A DNA stretch of 18,240 nucleotides from Pseudomonadota bacterium (GCA_023426365.1 JAFAAW010000074.1:1-18240), one strand, 5' to 3'; positions 1-8,213 are shown, numbered from the stretch's first letter. Translations and numbers: made by a program. Notes: generated from the letters alone by a model not told the origin.

Positions 1-775
1 GCACACGCACGACCTGCATTACGGCAAGGGACTGGCCGGCGTGCACGTGCCGGGCATGAGCCAGGCCCGCATCATCCAGATCGAACAGGACATCCTGGGC
101 AAGAACGATTCGCTGGCGGCGCGCAACCGCGCCTTCCTTGCCGATCGCGGCATCTTCGCCCTCAATCTGGTGTCCAGCCCCGGCTCGGGCAAAACCACCC
201 TGCTGTGCAAGACCGTCGAGATGCTGTCGGGCCGTTTCCCCGTCGCCGTCATCGAGGGCGACCAGCAGACCAGCAACGACGCCGACCGCATCCGCGCCAC
301 CGGCGCCCCCGCCATTCAGGTCAATACCGGCAAGGGCTGCCACCTGGACGCCGACATGGTGGCGCGGGCGTGCGAGCGGCTGAATCCGGCCGACGATTCG
401 GTGCTGTTCATCGAGAACGTGGGCAATCTGGTGTGCCCCGCCGCCTTCGATCTGGGCGAGGCCTACAAGGTGGCCATCCTGTCGGTGACCGAGGGCGAGG
501 ACAAACCGCTCAAATACCCCGACATGTTCGCCGCCGCCGGCATGATGATCCTGACCAAGACCGACCTGCTGCCGCATCTGGATTTCGACGTGGATGCCTG
601 TGTCGCCAACGCCCGCAAGGTCAATCCCGACATCGTGGTGCTGCGGCTGTCGTCGCGCACCGGCGAGGGCATGGCGGAATGGCTGGCCTGGATCGCCGAA
701 GGCCGCAAGCGCGCAATCACCGAACGCATCGCCTCCCTGGAGGCCAAGCTGAAGGCGGCGCGGGAGAGCCTGTGA
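1..775 (+). CDS. hypB: Hydrogenase nickel incorporation GTPase HypB (5' partial)
   Basis: HypB is the GTPase that, with HypA, delivers nickel to the large subunit of [NiFe] hydrogenase. The reading frame is open from base 2 to the left edge, so the start lies outside the window. The first visible residues (HTHDLHYGKGLAGVHVPGM) look like the end of the His-rich N-terminal linker typical of HypB, followed by its usual VPGMSQ junction. The P-loop GSGKTTLL is encoded near 184-207. The metal-binding GCH motif of the G domain follows (TGKGCHL, near 340), then ENVGNLVCP and the TKTD specificity loop near 553. The protein ends with a basic helix at a TGA at 773-775. A GTG at 41 is in frame but is not needed as a start. 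It is probably preceded by hypA and followed, after an inverted repeat, by hypF. Identification is secure; only the N-terminus is missing. Confidence 0.96.
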   Translation, partial: HTHDLHYGKGLAGVHVPGMSQARIIQIEQDILGKNDSLAARNRAFLADRGIFALNLVSSPGSGKTTLLCKTVEMLSGRFPVAVIEGDQQTSNDADRIRATGAPAIQVNTGKGCHLDADMVARACERLNPADDSVLFIENVGNLVCPAAFDLGEAYKVAILSVTEGEDKPLKYPDMFAAAGMMILTKTDLLPHLDFDVDACVANARKVNPDIVVLRLSSRTGEGMAEWLAWIAEGRKRAITERIASLEAKLKAARESL

Positions 776-801
776 TGAGAGGCGCCGCCATCGGCTCTTC
801 T

Positions 802-888
802 TTGGTGACACGGATGGACACGGACGGACACGGATTGTCATCCGCCAAGGTCATCCGCGTCCGTCCGTGTCCATCCGTGTCATTCCAA
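802..888. repeat. Long imperfect inverted repeat between hypB and hypF
   Basis: The arms at 806-835 and 853-882 are 30 nt each and complementary except for one position, which can form a G-U pair in RNA. They flank a 17-nt loop. The outer bases TTGG (802-805) and CCAA (885-888) extend the stem past a 2-nt bulge. Each arm has an internal 10-bp period (ACGGATGGAC, ACGGACGGAC, ACGGAT). The element fills the hypB-hypF gap and ends 3 nt before the hypF ATG, so the hairpin would occlude the usual ribosome-binding region. There is no U-tract, so it does not look like an intrinsic terminator. It resembles a dispersed REP-type element. Confidence 0.9.
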
Positions 889-890
889 TC

Positions 891-1964
891 ATGATTGCCC
901 TCTCTATCCCCCTGCCCCGCGCCGTGCCGCCGGTTCTGGCCGTGGGGGCGTTCCTCAAGAACACTGTGTGCGTAACGCGCGGCGCCACCGCCTATCTGTC
1001 GCCCGTCCATGGCGATCTGGGCACGCCCGAAGCCATCGCGGCGTTCGAGGACTCGGTGGAAAGCATGGTGGCGGAACTGGGCGTGGCCCTGGTGCGCGTC
1101 GCCCACGACCTGCACCCCGATTTCCATTCCACCCGCTTCGCCCACAGCCTGGACCTGCCCCAGGTGGCGGTGCAGCACCACCACGCCCATGCGGCGGCGG
1201 TGGCCGCCGAGCACGGCCATGACGGCCCGGTCATCGGCCTGTCGCTGGACGGCTTCGGCCTTGGCCCCGGCAATCAGAGCTGGGGCGGCGAATTGCTCTA
1301 TTGCGCGGGCGCCGGCTATGGCCGTCTGGGCCATCTGGCGCTGTTGGCGCAGCCGGGCGGCGACGTGGCGGCGCGCGAGCCGTGGCGCATGGCGGGGGCG
1401 GTCCTGCACCGATTGGGGCGCGGGGCCGAGATCGCCGGGCGCTGGCCGGATTTCCCCGCCGCCGCCCGGCTGGGGATGATGCTGGACAAGGGGTTGAACG
1501 CGCCGCCGACCTCGTCGGCCGGGCGGCTGTTCGATGCCGCCTGCGGCCTGCTGGACATCCACCCGGTGGCCGAGTTCGAGGGCCAGGCCCCCATGGCGCT
1601 GGAACACCTTGCCGATGCGCCCCAGGTGATGGCCGATGGCTGGACGCTGACCGGCGGCGTGCTCGACTTCGCGCCTTTGCTGGAACGCCTCGCCTCTTGC
1701 CCCGACGCCCGCCACGGTGCCAACCTGTTCCACGGAACCCTGGCCGCCGCGCTCACGCAATGGTGCGGCTGGGCGGCGGCCGAAACCGGCTGCCGCGTGG
1801 TCACCCTGGGCGGCGGCTGCTTTTTCAACAAGGTGCTGACCAAGCTGCTGGTGCCGGCGCTGGAAGGCCAGGGATTGCGGGCCTTGACGGCGCTCAAGGC
1901 GTCGCCCGGCGACCCCGGATTGTCTTTGGGCCAGGCGTGGATCGCCGCCCAGGTGGAGAAGTAA
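891..1964 (+). CDS. hypF: Short-form hydrogenase maturation protein HypF (Kae1-like carbamoyltransferase domain only)
   Basis: HypF uses carbamoyl phosphate and ATP to carbamoylate the C-terminal Cys of HypE, the first step of cyanide ligand synthesis. The 357-residue product matches only the C-terminal Kae1/TobZ-like part of classical HypF (about 750 aa). Visible motifs are LAVGAFLKNTVCVTRG (15-30), HDLHPDF (72-78), the metal-binding QHHHAH (95-100), SLDGFGLG and WGGELL (about 118-135), TSSAGRLFDA and the late GGGCFFNK. The acylphosphatase, zinc-finger and YrdC domains are absent, and the sequence upstream is the inverted repeat, not lost coding sequence. The ATG at 891 gives the family-like start; the in-frame GTG at 867 lies inside the repeat. 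C. necator HypF1 is, to my knowledge, similarly short. A full-length HypF elsewhere may supply the missing steps. Confidence 0.9.
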   Translation: MIALSIPLPRAVPPVLAVGAFLKNTVCVTRGATAYLSPVHGDLGTPEAIAAFEDSVESMVAELGVALVRVAHDLHPDFHSTRFAHSLDLPQVAVQHHHAHAAAVAAEHGHDGPVIGLSLDGFGLGPGNQSWGGELLYCAGAGYGRLGHLALLAQPGGDVAAREPWRMAGAVLHRLGRGAEIAGRWPDFPAAARLGMMLDKGLNAPPTSSAGRLFDAACGLLDIHPVAEFEGQAPMALEHLADAPQVMADGWTLTGGVLDFAPLLERLASCPDARHGANLFHGTLAAALTQWCGWAAAETGCRVVTLGGGCFFNKVLTKLLVPALEGQGLRALTALKASPGDPGLSLGQAWIAAQVEK

Positions 1965-1969
1965 CGAGC

Positions 1970-2197
1970 ATGTGTCTGGCCCTGCCCTCGCTGGTCACCG
2001 AAATCCTGCCCGACGATCAGGCCAAGGTCGAACTTGGCGGCGTCACCAAGACCATTTCGCTGGCGTTGGTCAGCGACGTGAGGCCCGGCGATTACGTGAT
2101 CGTCCACGTGGGCTATGCGCTGACCAAGGTCGATCCGGCCGAGGCGGAAAAGACCCTGGCCCTGTTCAACGAGATGGCGGAAGCCGGCGCCCGATGA
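1970..2197 (+). CDS. hypC: Hydrogenase maturation chaperone HypC
   Basis: HypC is the small chaperone that binds HypD during assembly of the Fe(CN)2CO unit and then delivers it to the hydrogenase large-subunit precursor. The 75-residue product starts MCLALPS, with the essential Cys at position 2 exposed after Met removal. It continues with the OB-fold-type strand pattern of the HypC/HupF family (KVELGG, VRPGDYVIVHVGYAL) and a C-terminal acidic helix. The length is typical. It starts 5 bp after the hypF stop with a GGTGGAG Shine-Dalgarno near 1952, and its TGA overlaps the hypD ATG (ATGA, 2194-2197), implying translational coupling with its partner protein. Confidence 0.97.
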   Translation: MCLALPSLVTEILPDDQAKVELGGVTKTISLALVSDVRPGDYVIVHVGYALTKVDPAEAEKTLALFNEMAEAGAR

Positions 2198-3330
2198 AGT
2201 ACATCGACGAGTATCGCGACGGCGACCTGGCGAAGGCCATCGCGCGCACCATCGCCGCCGAGGCCGACCCCGCCCGCACCTATCACCTGATGGAATTCTG
2301 CGGCGGCCACACCCACGCCATTTCCCGCTATGGCCTGGAAGACATCCTGCCGTCCAACGTGCGCATGGTGCACGGGCCGGGCTGTCCGGTCTGCGTGCTG
2401 CCGGTGGGCCGCATCGACGCCGCCATTTTCCTGGCGCGCCAGCCGGGCGTGATCTTGTGCACCTATGGCGACATGCTGCGCGTGCCCGGCTCCAAGCGAC
2501 TGTCGCTGCTGAAGGCCAAGGCCGAGGGCTGCGACATCCGCATGGTCTATTCCACGCAGGACGCGCTCAAGCTGGCCCAGGACAACCCGGACAGGAACGT
2601 CGTCTTCTTCGCCATCGGGTTCGAGACCACCACGCCGCCCACCGCGGTGGCGCTCAAGCAGGCCCAGGCGCTGGACCTCAAGAACTTCTTCGTGTTCTGC
2701 AACCACGTGCTGACGCCCTCCGCCATCGCCCAGATCCTGGACAGCCCCGAGGTGCGCACCCTGGGCACGGTCAAGCTGGACGGCTTCATCGGCCCGGCCC
2801 ACGTCTCCACCATCATCGGCTCGGCGCCCTATGACTATTTCGCCGAGGAATACCAGCGCCCCGTGGTCATCGCCGGCTTCGAGCCGCTGGACGTGCTGCA
2901 GGCGGTGCTGATGCTGGTGCGCCAGATCAACCAGGGCCGGTTCGAGGTGGAAAACGAATTCGCCCGCGCCGTCACCCGCGACGGCAATGCCAAGGCAAAG
3001 GCCCTGGTGGCCGAGGTGTTCGAGCTGCGCAAGAGTTTCGAATGGCGGGGCCTGGGCCGCGTGCCCTATTCGGCGCTGCGCATCAAGGAACCCTTTGCCG
3101 CCTTCGACGCCGAGCGCAGATGGGACGTGCCCCAGGACAGCGTGGCCGACAACAAGGCATGCGAATGCGGCGCCATCCTGCGCGGCGTGAAAAAGCCCAC
3201 CGACTGCAAGCTGTTCGGCACCGTGTGCACCCCGGAAAACCCCATGGGGTCGTGCATGGTGTCCGCCGAAGGCGCCTGCGCCGCGCACTGGACCTATGGC
3301 CGCTTCCGCGACACGAAGGCTGATCAATGA
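2194..3330 (+). CDS. hypD: Hydrogenase maturation iron-sulfur protein HypD
   Basis: HypD is the scaffold on which Fe, CO and two CN ligands are assembled together with HypC; it carries a [4Fe-4S] cluster. The 378-residue product begins MKYIDEYRDGD as in the family. It has the conserved Cys motifs EFCGGHTHAI (C36) and GPGCPVCVLP (C64, C67), and GFETTTPPTA in the middle domain. The C-terminal cysteine region has C323, C325, C338, C345, C354 and C362. All expected cysteines are present and the length is normal. Its ATG overlaps the hypC stop and its TGA overlaps the hypE ATG, so C, D and E are likely translated as a coupled set. Confidence 0.98.
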   Translation: MKYIDEYRDGDLAKAIARTIAAEADPARTYHLMEFCGGHTHAISRYGLEDILPSNVRMVHGPGCPVCVLPVGRIDAAIFLARQPGVILCTYGDMLRVPGSKRLSLLKAKAEGCDIRMVYSTQDALKLAQDNPDRNVVFFAIGFETTTPPTAVALKQAQALDLKNFFVFCNHVLTPSAIAQILDSPEVRTLGTVKLDGFIGPAHVSTIIGSAPYDYFAEEYQRPVVIAGFEPLDVLQAVLMLVRQINQGRFEVENEFARAVTRDGNAKAKALVAEVFELRKSFEWRGLGRVPYSALRIKEPFAAFDAERRWDVPQDSVADNKACECGAILRGVKKPTDCKLFGTVCTPENPMGSCMVSAEGACAAHWTYGRFRDTKADQ

Positions 3331-4376
3331 CCCTCCCCCGCCGCTCCCATCCCCGCCCGCTGGACATCAATCATGGCCGCGTCGATCTGACCCATGGCGG
3401 CGGCGGCCGCGCCATGCAGCAACTGGTCGAGGAATTGTTCGTGGCCGCCTTCGACAACGAGGCCTTGCGCCAGCGCAACGACCAGGCGGCGTTCGACGTG
3501 CCCGCCGGCCGCATGGTGATGACCACCGACGGCTATGTGATCAGCCCGCTGTTCTTTCCCGGCGGCGACATCGGCAGCCTTGCCGTGCACGGCACCGTCA
3601 ACGACGTCGCCATGGCCGGTGCCCGCCCGCTGTCGCTGTCGGCCGGCTTCATCATCGAGGAAGGCTTTCCGCTGGCCGACCTCAAGCGCATCGTGGACAG
3701 CATGGCCAAGGCCTCGCGCGAGGCCGGGGTGCCGGTGGTGACCGGCGACACCAAGGTGGTGGAAAAGGGCAAGGGCGACGGCATCTTCATCACCACCGCC
3801 GGCATCGGCATGGTGCCGCCGGGGGTGAACATCTCGGGCGAGCGGGCGCGGCCGGGCGACGCCATCCTGGTGTCGGGCACCATGGGCGACCACGGCGTGG
3901 CGGTGATGAGCCAGCGCGAATCCTTGGGTTTCGAAAGCGCCATCCTGTCGGATTCGGCGGCGCTGCACACGATGGTGGCCGACATGGTCGCCACCGTGCC
4001 CGACATCCATGTGCTGCGCGATCCCACGCGCGGCGGTCTGGCCGCCACCCTCAACGAGATCGCGGCCCAGGCCGGTGTGGGCATGGCGCTGAGGGAGCGC
4101 GACATCCCCATCCGGGCCGAGGTACGCGGCGCGTGCGAATTGCTGGGCCTCGACCCGCTTTACGTCGCCAACGAGGGCAAGCTGATCTGCGTGTGCGCGC
4201 CCGAGCATGCCGACACCCTGCTCGCCGTCATGCGCGCCCACCCGCTGGGTCGGGACGCGGCACGGATCGGCACCTGCCGCGAGGATTCCCACCACTTCGT
4301 CACCATGGAAACCGCCATGGGCGGCAACCGCGTGGTGGACTGGCTGGCCGGCGAACAATTGCCGAGGATCTGCTGA
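3327..4376 (+). CDS. hypE: Hydrogenase maturation dehydratase HypE
   Basis: HypE is a PurM/AIRS-like ATP-dependent dehydratase that converts the carbamoyl group placed on its C-terminal Cys by HypF into a thiocyanate, the cyanide donor. The 349-residue product has the expected blocks: GRMVMTTDGYVISPLFFPGG, GDTKVVEKGKGDGIF, GTMGDHGVAVMS, DPTRGGLAATLNE and NEGKL. It ends exactly in PRIC, so the reactive Cys349 is the last residue, as required for function. The ATG overlaps the hypD stop by 4 bp. The final codons form the first copy of a 17-bp tandem repeat that continues into the intergenic DNA. The stop codon exists because this copy differs from the other two. Confidence 0.97.
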   Translation: MTLPRRSHPRPLDINHGRVDLTHGGGGRAMQQLVEELFVAAFDNEALRQRNDQAAFDVPAGRMVMTTDGYVISPLFFPGGDIGSLAVHGTVNDVAMAGARPLSLSAGFIIEEGFPLADLKRIVDSMAKASREAGVPVVTGDTKVVEKGKGDGIFITTAGIGMVPPGVNISGERARPGDAILVSGTMGDHGVAVMSQRESLGFESAILSDSAALHTMVADMVATVPDIHVLRDPTRGGLAATLNEIAAQAGVGMALRERDIPIRAEVRGACELLGLDPLYVANEGKLICVCAPEHADTLLAVMRAHPLGRDAARIGTCREDSHHFVTMETAMGGNRVVDWLAGEQLPRIC

Positions 4377-4410
4377 TGCCGAGGATTTGCCGATGCCGAG
4401 GATTTGCCGA
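4360..4410 (+). repeat. 17-bp tandem repeat, three copies, starting in the hypE C-terminus
   Basis: Copies lie at 4360-4376, 4377-4393 and 4394-4410 with no spacer. Copies 2 and 3 are identical (tgccgaggatttgccga). Copy 1 differs at unit positions 11 and 15. The second difference (T instead of C) makes the TGA stop of hypE directly after the essential terminal Cys. A fourth unit begins with TGA at 4411 and then diverges. Confidence 0.95.
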
Positions 4411-4557
4411 TGACCGAGAGCCGTCGCCCTCTGCCGTCATGCCCGGACCTGAAATGGGCATCCATGCGGTCCCGCCCGGTGGCCTGCCTGCCGACACGCG
4501 TGGATGGCCCGGTCAGGCCCGGCCATGACGTCATCGGCTGACAGGGGCGAACGACAA

Positions 4558-6195
4558 ATGCGCATTCTCCTCCTCTCCCACTCTTTCAACAGCCTTACCC
4601 AGCGCCTGTGGGTGGAGCTGGGCCGCGCCGGTCACGACGTCTGCCTGGAATTCGACGTCAACGACGCCGTCACCATCGAGGCGGTGGAACTGGCACGGCC
4701 GGACGTGATCATCGCCCCCTTCCTGAAGCGCGCCATCCCCGAACAGGTCTGGCGCCACCACAAATGCCTGGTGGTGCATCCCGGCCCCATCGGCGACCGC
4801 GGCCCGGCGGCGCTGGATTGGGCGATCCTGGAGGGCGCACCCGAATGGGGCGTCACCGTGCTGCAGGCCGAAGCGGAAATGGACGCGGGTCCGGTGTGGG
4901 CGCACCGCGCCTTCCCCATGCGCACCGCCACCAAATCCAGCCTGTACCGCAACGAGGTGACCGACGCCGCCGTGGACGCGGTGTTCGAGGCGTTGCGGGT
5001 GGCCGAGCCGGTGCGGCCGGCCCGGACGTGGTGGAAGGCGGCCCTGACCCAGGCCGACCGCGCCATCGACTGGGCGGTGGACGACACCGCCACGGTGCTT
5101 CGCAAGCTGCGCGCGTCCGACGGCACGCCGGGCGTGCGCGACGGCGATTTCTATCTGCATGACGGCCACGCCGCCGACGGCCTGAGCGTATGCGGCCGTC
5201 CCGGCGCCTGGATCGCCCGCCAGGGTGGCCGTCTGGCGCGCGCCACCGCCGACGGCGCCGTCTGGATCGGGCAGGTGCGGCGGGCCGAGGCGGGCGCGCT
5301 CAAGCTGCCGGCCGCCACCGTGCTGGCCGACATTGCCGCCGGCCTGCCAGAACAGCCGGGTCATCACGACATCTGGTACGACGAGAAAGCCGGCGTCGGC
5401 TATCTGCACTTCCCCTTCCACAACGGCGCCATGAGCACCGACCAGTGCCTGCGCCTGAAGCACGCCTTTGTCGAGGCGACGCGGCGGCCGACCAAGGTCA
5501 TCGTGCTGATGGGCGGCCCTGATTTCTGGTCCAACGGCATCCATCTCGGCACCATCGAGGCGGCCGACAGCCCGGCCGACGAATCGTGGCGCAACATCAA
5601 CGCCATGAACGATCTGTGCGAGGCGGTGATCACCTGCGGCAGCCACCTGACCGTGGCGGCCATGCATGGCAATGCCGGCGCCGGCGGCGTGTTCATGGCG
5701 CTGGCCGCCGACATCGTGCTGGCCCGCAGCGGCGTGGTGCTGAACCCCCATTACAAGGGCATGGGCAACCTGTATGGCTCGGAATACTGGACCTACCTGC
5801 TGCCCCGGCGCTGCGGCGGTGCCGGCGCGCTGGCACTGACCCAGGCGCGCCTGCCGGTGGGAACCGAGGAAGCGCGTGACTGGGGCCTGATCGACGGCCA
5901 TTTCGGCGCCAGTGTCGCGGAGTTCCGCAGCGGCCTGGAAACCTTTGCCAGCGAACTGGCCGCCAGCCCCGATCTGGAGCGCCGCCTGTCGGCCAAGCGC
6001 CTGTCGCGTCTGGCCGACGAGGCGGAAAAGCCGCTGGCACAGTACCGCGCGGAAGAACTGGAGCATATGAAGCTGAATTTCTACGGCTTCGACCCCAGCT
6101 ACCACGTGGCGCGCTGGAACTTCATCGGCAAGGTGCCGAAATCCCGCACGCCGCTCTATCTGGCCCGCCACCGCAGCAAGGCGCCGGCGCCCTGA
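4558..6195 (+). CDS. hypX: Hydrogenase maturation protein HypX/HoxX (formyl-THF-dependent CO synthesis)
   Basis: HypX makes the CO ligand of the [NiFe] active site from N10-formyl-tetrahydrofolate and supports hydrogenase assembly in air. The 545-residue product has two domains. The N-terminal half is formyltransferase-like, with MRILLLSHSFNSLTQR at the start and HPGPIGDRGPAALDW at 74-88. The C-terminal half is crotonase/enoyl-CoA-hydratase-like (about 285-500), with MHGNAGAGGVFMALAADIVLA and NPHYKGMGNLYGSEYW. The start at 4558 matches the family N-terminus and follows a purine-rich GGGGCGAA stretch. An in-frame GTG at 4504 would add an unsupported 18 residues. It is separated from hypE by 181 bp containing the tandem repeat. 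Its presence predicts an aerobically active hydrogenase. Confidence 0.95.
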   Translation: MRILLLSHSFNSLTQRLWVELGRAGHDVCLEFDVNDAVTIEAVELARPDVIIAPFLKRAIPEQVWRHHKCLVVHPGPIGDRGPAALDWAILEGAPEWGVTVLQAEAEMDAGPVWAHRAFPMRTATKSSLYRNEVTDAAVDAVFEALRVAEPVRPARTWWKAALTQADRAIDWAVDDTATVLRKLRASDGTPGVRDGDFYLHDGHAADGLSVCGRPGAWIARQGGRLARATADGAVWIGQVRRAEAGALKLPAATVLADIAAGLPEQPGHHDIWYDEKAGVGYLHFPFHNGAMSTDQCLRLKHAFVEATRRPTKVIVLMGGPDFWSNGIHLGTIEAADSPADESWRNINAMNDLCEAVITCGSHLTVAAMHGNAGAGGVFMALAADIVLARSGVVLNPHYKGMGNLYGSEYWTYLLPRRCGGAGALALTQARLPVGTEEARDWGLIDGHFGASVAEFRSGLETFASELAASPDLERRLSAKRLSRLADEAEKPLAQYRAEELEHMKLNFYGFDPSYHVARWNFIGKVPKSRTPLYLARHRSKAPAP

Positions 6196-8163
6196 TCACG
6201 GGGTCAGGCCGGTGATCAGGCGGGCGGCCTGTTCCACCGCCGTCCGCGACTTGCAGGCCATGGTGCGGCGCGACGCCTCGGACAGCACCCAGCCCAGCGG
6301 CGGCGCCTCGGCGCCGCAGCCGGGGCTGATGTCGCTCAGCCGTATCCAGGCCGAGCGGCCCGCGCCCACACTCCACTGCAATTGGCTGGACGCTTCCTGG
6401 GTGCGGGCGCCGCGGGTATTGAGCAGGCCGTCGAAGACGGAGGACAGCTCGCCCCGGGCGCGTTGCGGCACGGCGCAGCCGGCATCGGCGCGGCCATCCT
6501 CGCCCAGGCCGGGACAGGGCGGATCGGTGTCGCTGGTGATCAGGATGGCGACGATGTCGTGCGCCCCCGCCCCCGCATTGCGCATTTCCGAGATCACGTT
6601 GAAGGCCGTGTCGGCGCCGCTGTTGTCGTAATAGCCGCCATCGACGATCTGGTCCACGCCGCCGGCGACCGCGAAGGTGCCGGCCGGCGACACCAGCGGG
6701 AAGCGGGCGGAATTGCTGGCCGCGGTGGCGGCATGCAGGGCCGGGCCGAATTCGTCGATGAAGTCGCGATAGGGGCGCGGCTGCCATTGCGGCCGGCGCA
6801 GGTTCGAGGTGACCAGCCGGCTTCCGTCGCCCACCGAGGTGCCGTTCAGGAACAGCGCCGGCCACGGGCGGTCCGCATCGGGCCACAGATCCAGGAACGC
6901 GCCGCCATAGGCCGCCCCGGCCGGCCACGAGCTTTCCCACGCCCGCTCCATGGTGTCGGCACGGTCATTCAGCCCGGTGGCGAAGGGCAGGAACAACTGC
7001 ACCAGATCGGGATAGAACAGCGTGGCGAAGGTCGGCCCCAGGTAATCCTGGCCCAGGACCGCATCGACGTGCTGGGGCGTCACCGCGCCGTCCAGCGACA
7101 GCGCCCGCCACGCCACCGCCCCCACCGACCCGCCCGAGACGCCGCTGACCGCGAACAAGCGGTCGCGCAGGTCGGGCACCCGTTCCTCCAGCCGGGCCAG
7201 GGTCATGGCCGTCCAATAGGCGGCACGGATGCCGCCGCCATAGGTGGCGACCACCACCGGGCGCGGCGGCTGGCCCGGGTGGGTGCGGTTCCAGTTGTCC
7301 AGCCAACGCCCATAGGCCTGGCCGATGTCCATGCGCTCGGCCCGCGCCGGCATGGGGCCGGGGCGAACGGCGTGGTTGTCGTTCCACCAACTGAACGCCA
7401 CCGCCAGCGCGGCGATCAGCGAGAACACCGGCAGGCGGTAGCGTTCGCCCAAGACCACCAGCGCGGTGCCCAGCGGAATCCAACTGGCCGAGGCGAACAG
7501 GTAAAGCGCGCCGGGCGTCAGCGCCCGCCCGATCTGCACCGGGGCCGCCACCGCCGCCACCAACAGCGCCAGGCTGAGCGCAATCTCGGCGGCGATGAAC
7601 AGCTTGGTCGCCGGCCGCGCCTGGCGCAGCGACAGGGCGTGGCTGCCGGCGTCGTGGGCCATGGGCAGGCCGAGACGGCGCACCAGCGCGCGCCGCTTCC
7701 ACACCAGCATCAGGAACACCGCCCCCAGCACCAGATCGAACAGGATCAGCCCCGGGCTGACATCGGCCTTTCTCAGGGCGACCGCCACCGCCACGAACAC
7801 CCCGCCGCCCAGCACGCGCGGCAGCCATTTCAGCAGCCATTGGCGGAGTTCCGGGCTGCCCATGGCGGGTTCGGAACGAAAACGCAGCTCGGCCACCACG
7901 CGGGCGCCGTACCAGGTGTTGACCGCCCAGAACAGCACGCCGCCGAACAGCGGCAGCCAGTGCCGGTCCTCGTCCAGCAGGCGCAATGCGTCGGTGCCCT
8001 GGTCGGCCACCGCGATGACGAAAAAGCCGAGCGCCAGCACCAGGATGCTCATCCGCATGGGCCTGAGGCACCAGAACAGGTCGCCCAGCACCCCGAACAC
8101 GCGGTCCAGCAGACCGGCCCGGCCGGCCATCCCGGCCGCAACCCTCTCACTGACATGCGTCAT
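6196..8163 (-). CDS. Multi-pass membrane protein with C-terminal patatin-like lipase domain
   Basis: This is probably a membrane-anchored lipid acyl hydrolase; the substrate is unknown. The 655-residue product has about six hydrophobic segments in residues 38-260 (for example 38-54, 68-86, 118-131, 138-155, 187-207, 217-238 and 245-260, one or more of which may not span). A patatin fold follows: oxyanion motif GGGIRA (309-314), nucleophile elbow GVSGGS with Ser343, and the catalytic Asp508 in DGGYYDNSGA. Both halves of the Ser-Asp dyad are present, so it is likely active. The chosen start is the ATG at 8163 (MTHVSE); 68 more codons are open upstream but look non-coding. Its stop abuts the hypX stop with no gap. 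The specific subfamily is not recognised. Confidence 0.85.
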   Translation of the reverse strand: MTHVSERVAAGMAGRAGLLDRVFGVLGDLFWCLRPMRMSILVLALGFFVIAVADQGTDALRLLDEDRHWLPLFGGVLFWAVNTWYGARVVAELRFRSEPAMGSPELRQWLLKWLPRVLGGGVFVAVAVALRKADVSPGLILFDLVLGAVFLMLVWKRRALVRRLGLPMAHDAGSHALSLRQARPATKLFIAAEIALSLALLVAAVAAPVQIGRALTPGALYLFASASWIPLGTALVVLGERYRLPVFSLIAALAVAFSWWNDNHAVRPGPMPARAERMDIGQAYGRWLDNWNRTHPGQPPRPVVVATYGGGIRAAYWTAMTLARLEERVPDLRDRLFAVSGVSGGSVGAVAWRALSLDGAVTPQHVDAVLGQDYLGPTFATLFYPDLVQLFLPFATGLNDRADTMERAWESSWPAGAAYGGAFLDLWPDADRPWPALFLNGTSVGDGSRLVTSNLRRPQWQPRPYRDFIDEFGPALHAATAASNSARFPLVSPAGTFAVAGGVDQIVDGGYYDNSGADTAFNVISEMRNAGAGAHDIVAILITSDTDPPCPGLGEDGRADAGCAVPQRARGELSSVFDGLLNTRGARTQEASSQLQWSVGAGRSAWIRLSDISPGCGAEAPPLGWVLSEASRRTMACKSRTAVEQAARLITGLTP

Positions 8164-8213
8164 GGCATCCCCCCACCCGTGTCGGCACGCAACCTTCCAA
8201 CACCGGGCAAGGG

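Noticed and set aside
1972..2193. Upstream extension of HypD
   Set aside because: The frame is open through hypC, but MKYIDEYRDG at 2194 is the family N-terminus and overlaps the hypC stop.
4531..6171. Long open frame antisense to hypX (546 codons)
   Set aside because: Composition is a GC-bias shadow rich in His, Gly, Ala and Arg, with no motif. The opposite strand encodes an unmistakable HypX across the same span.
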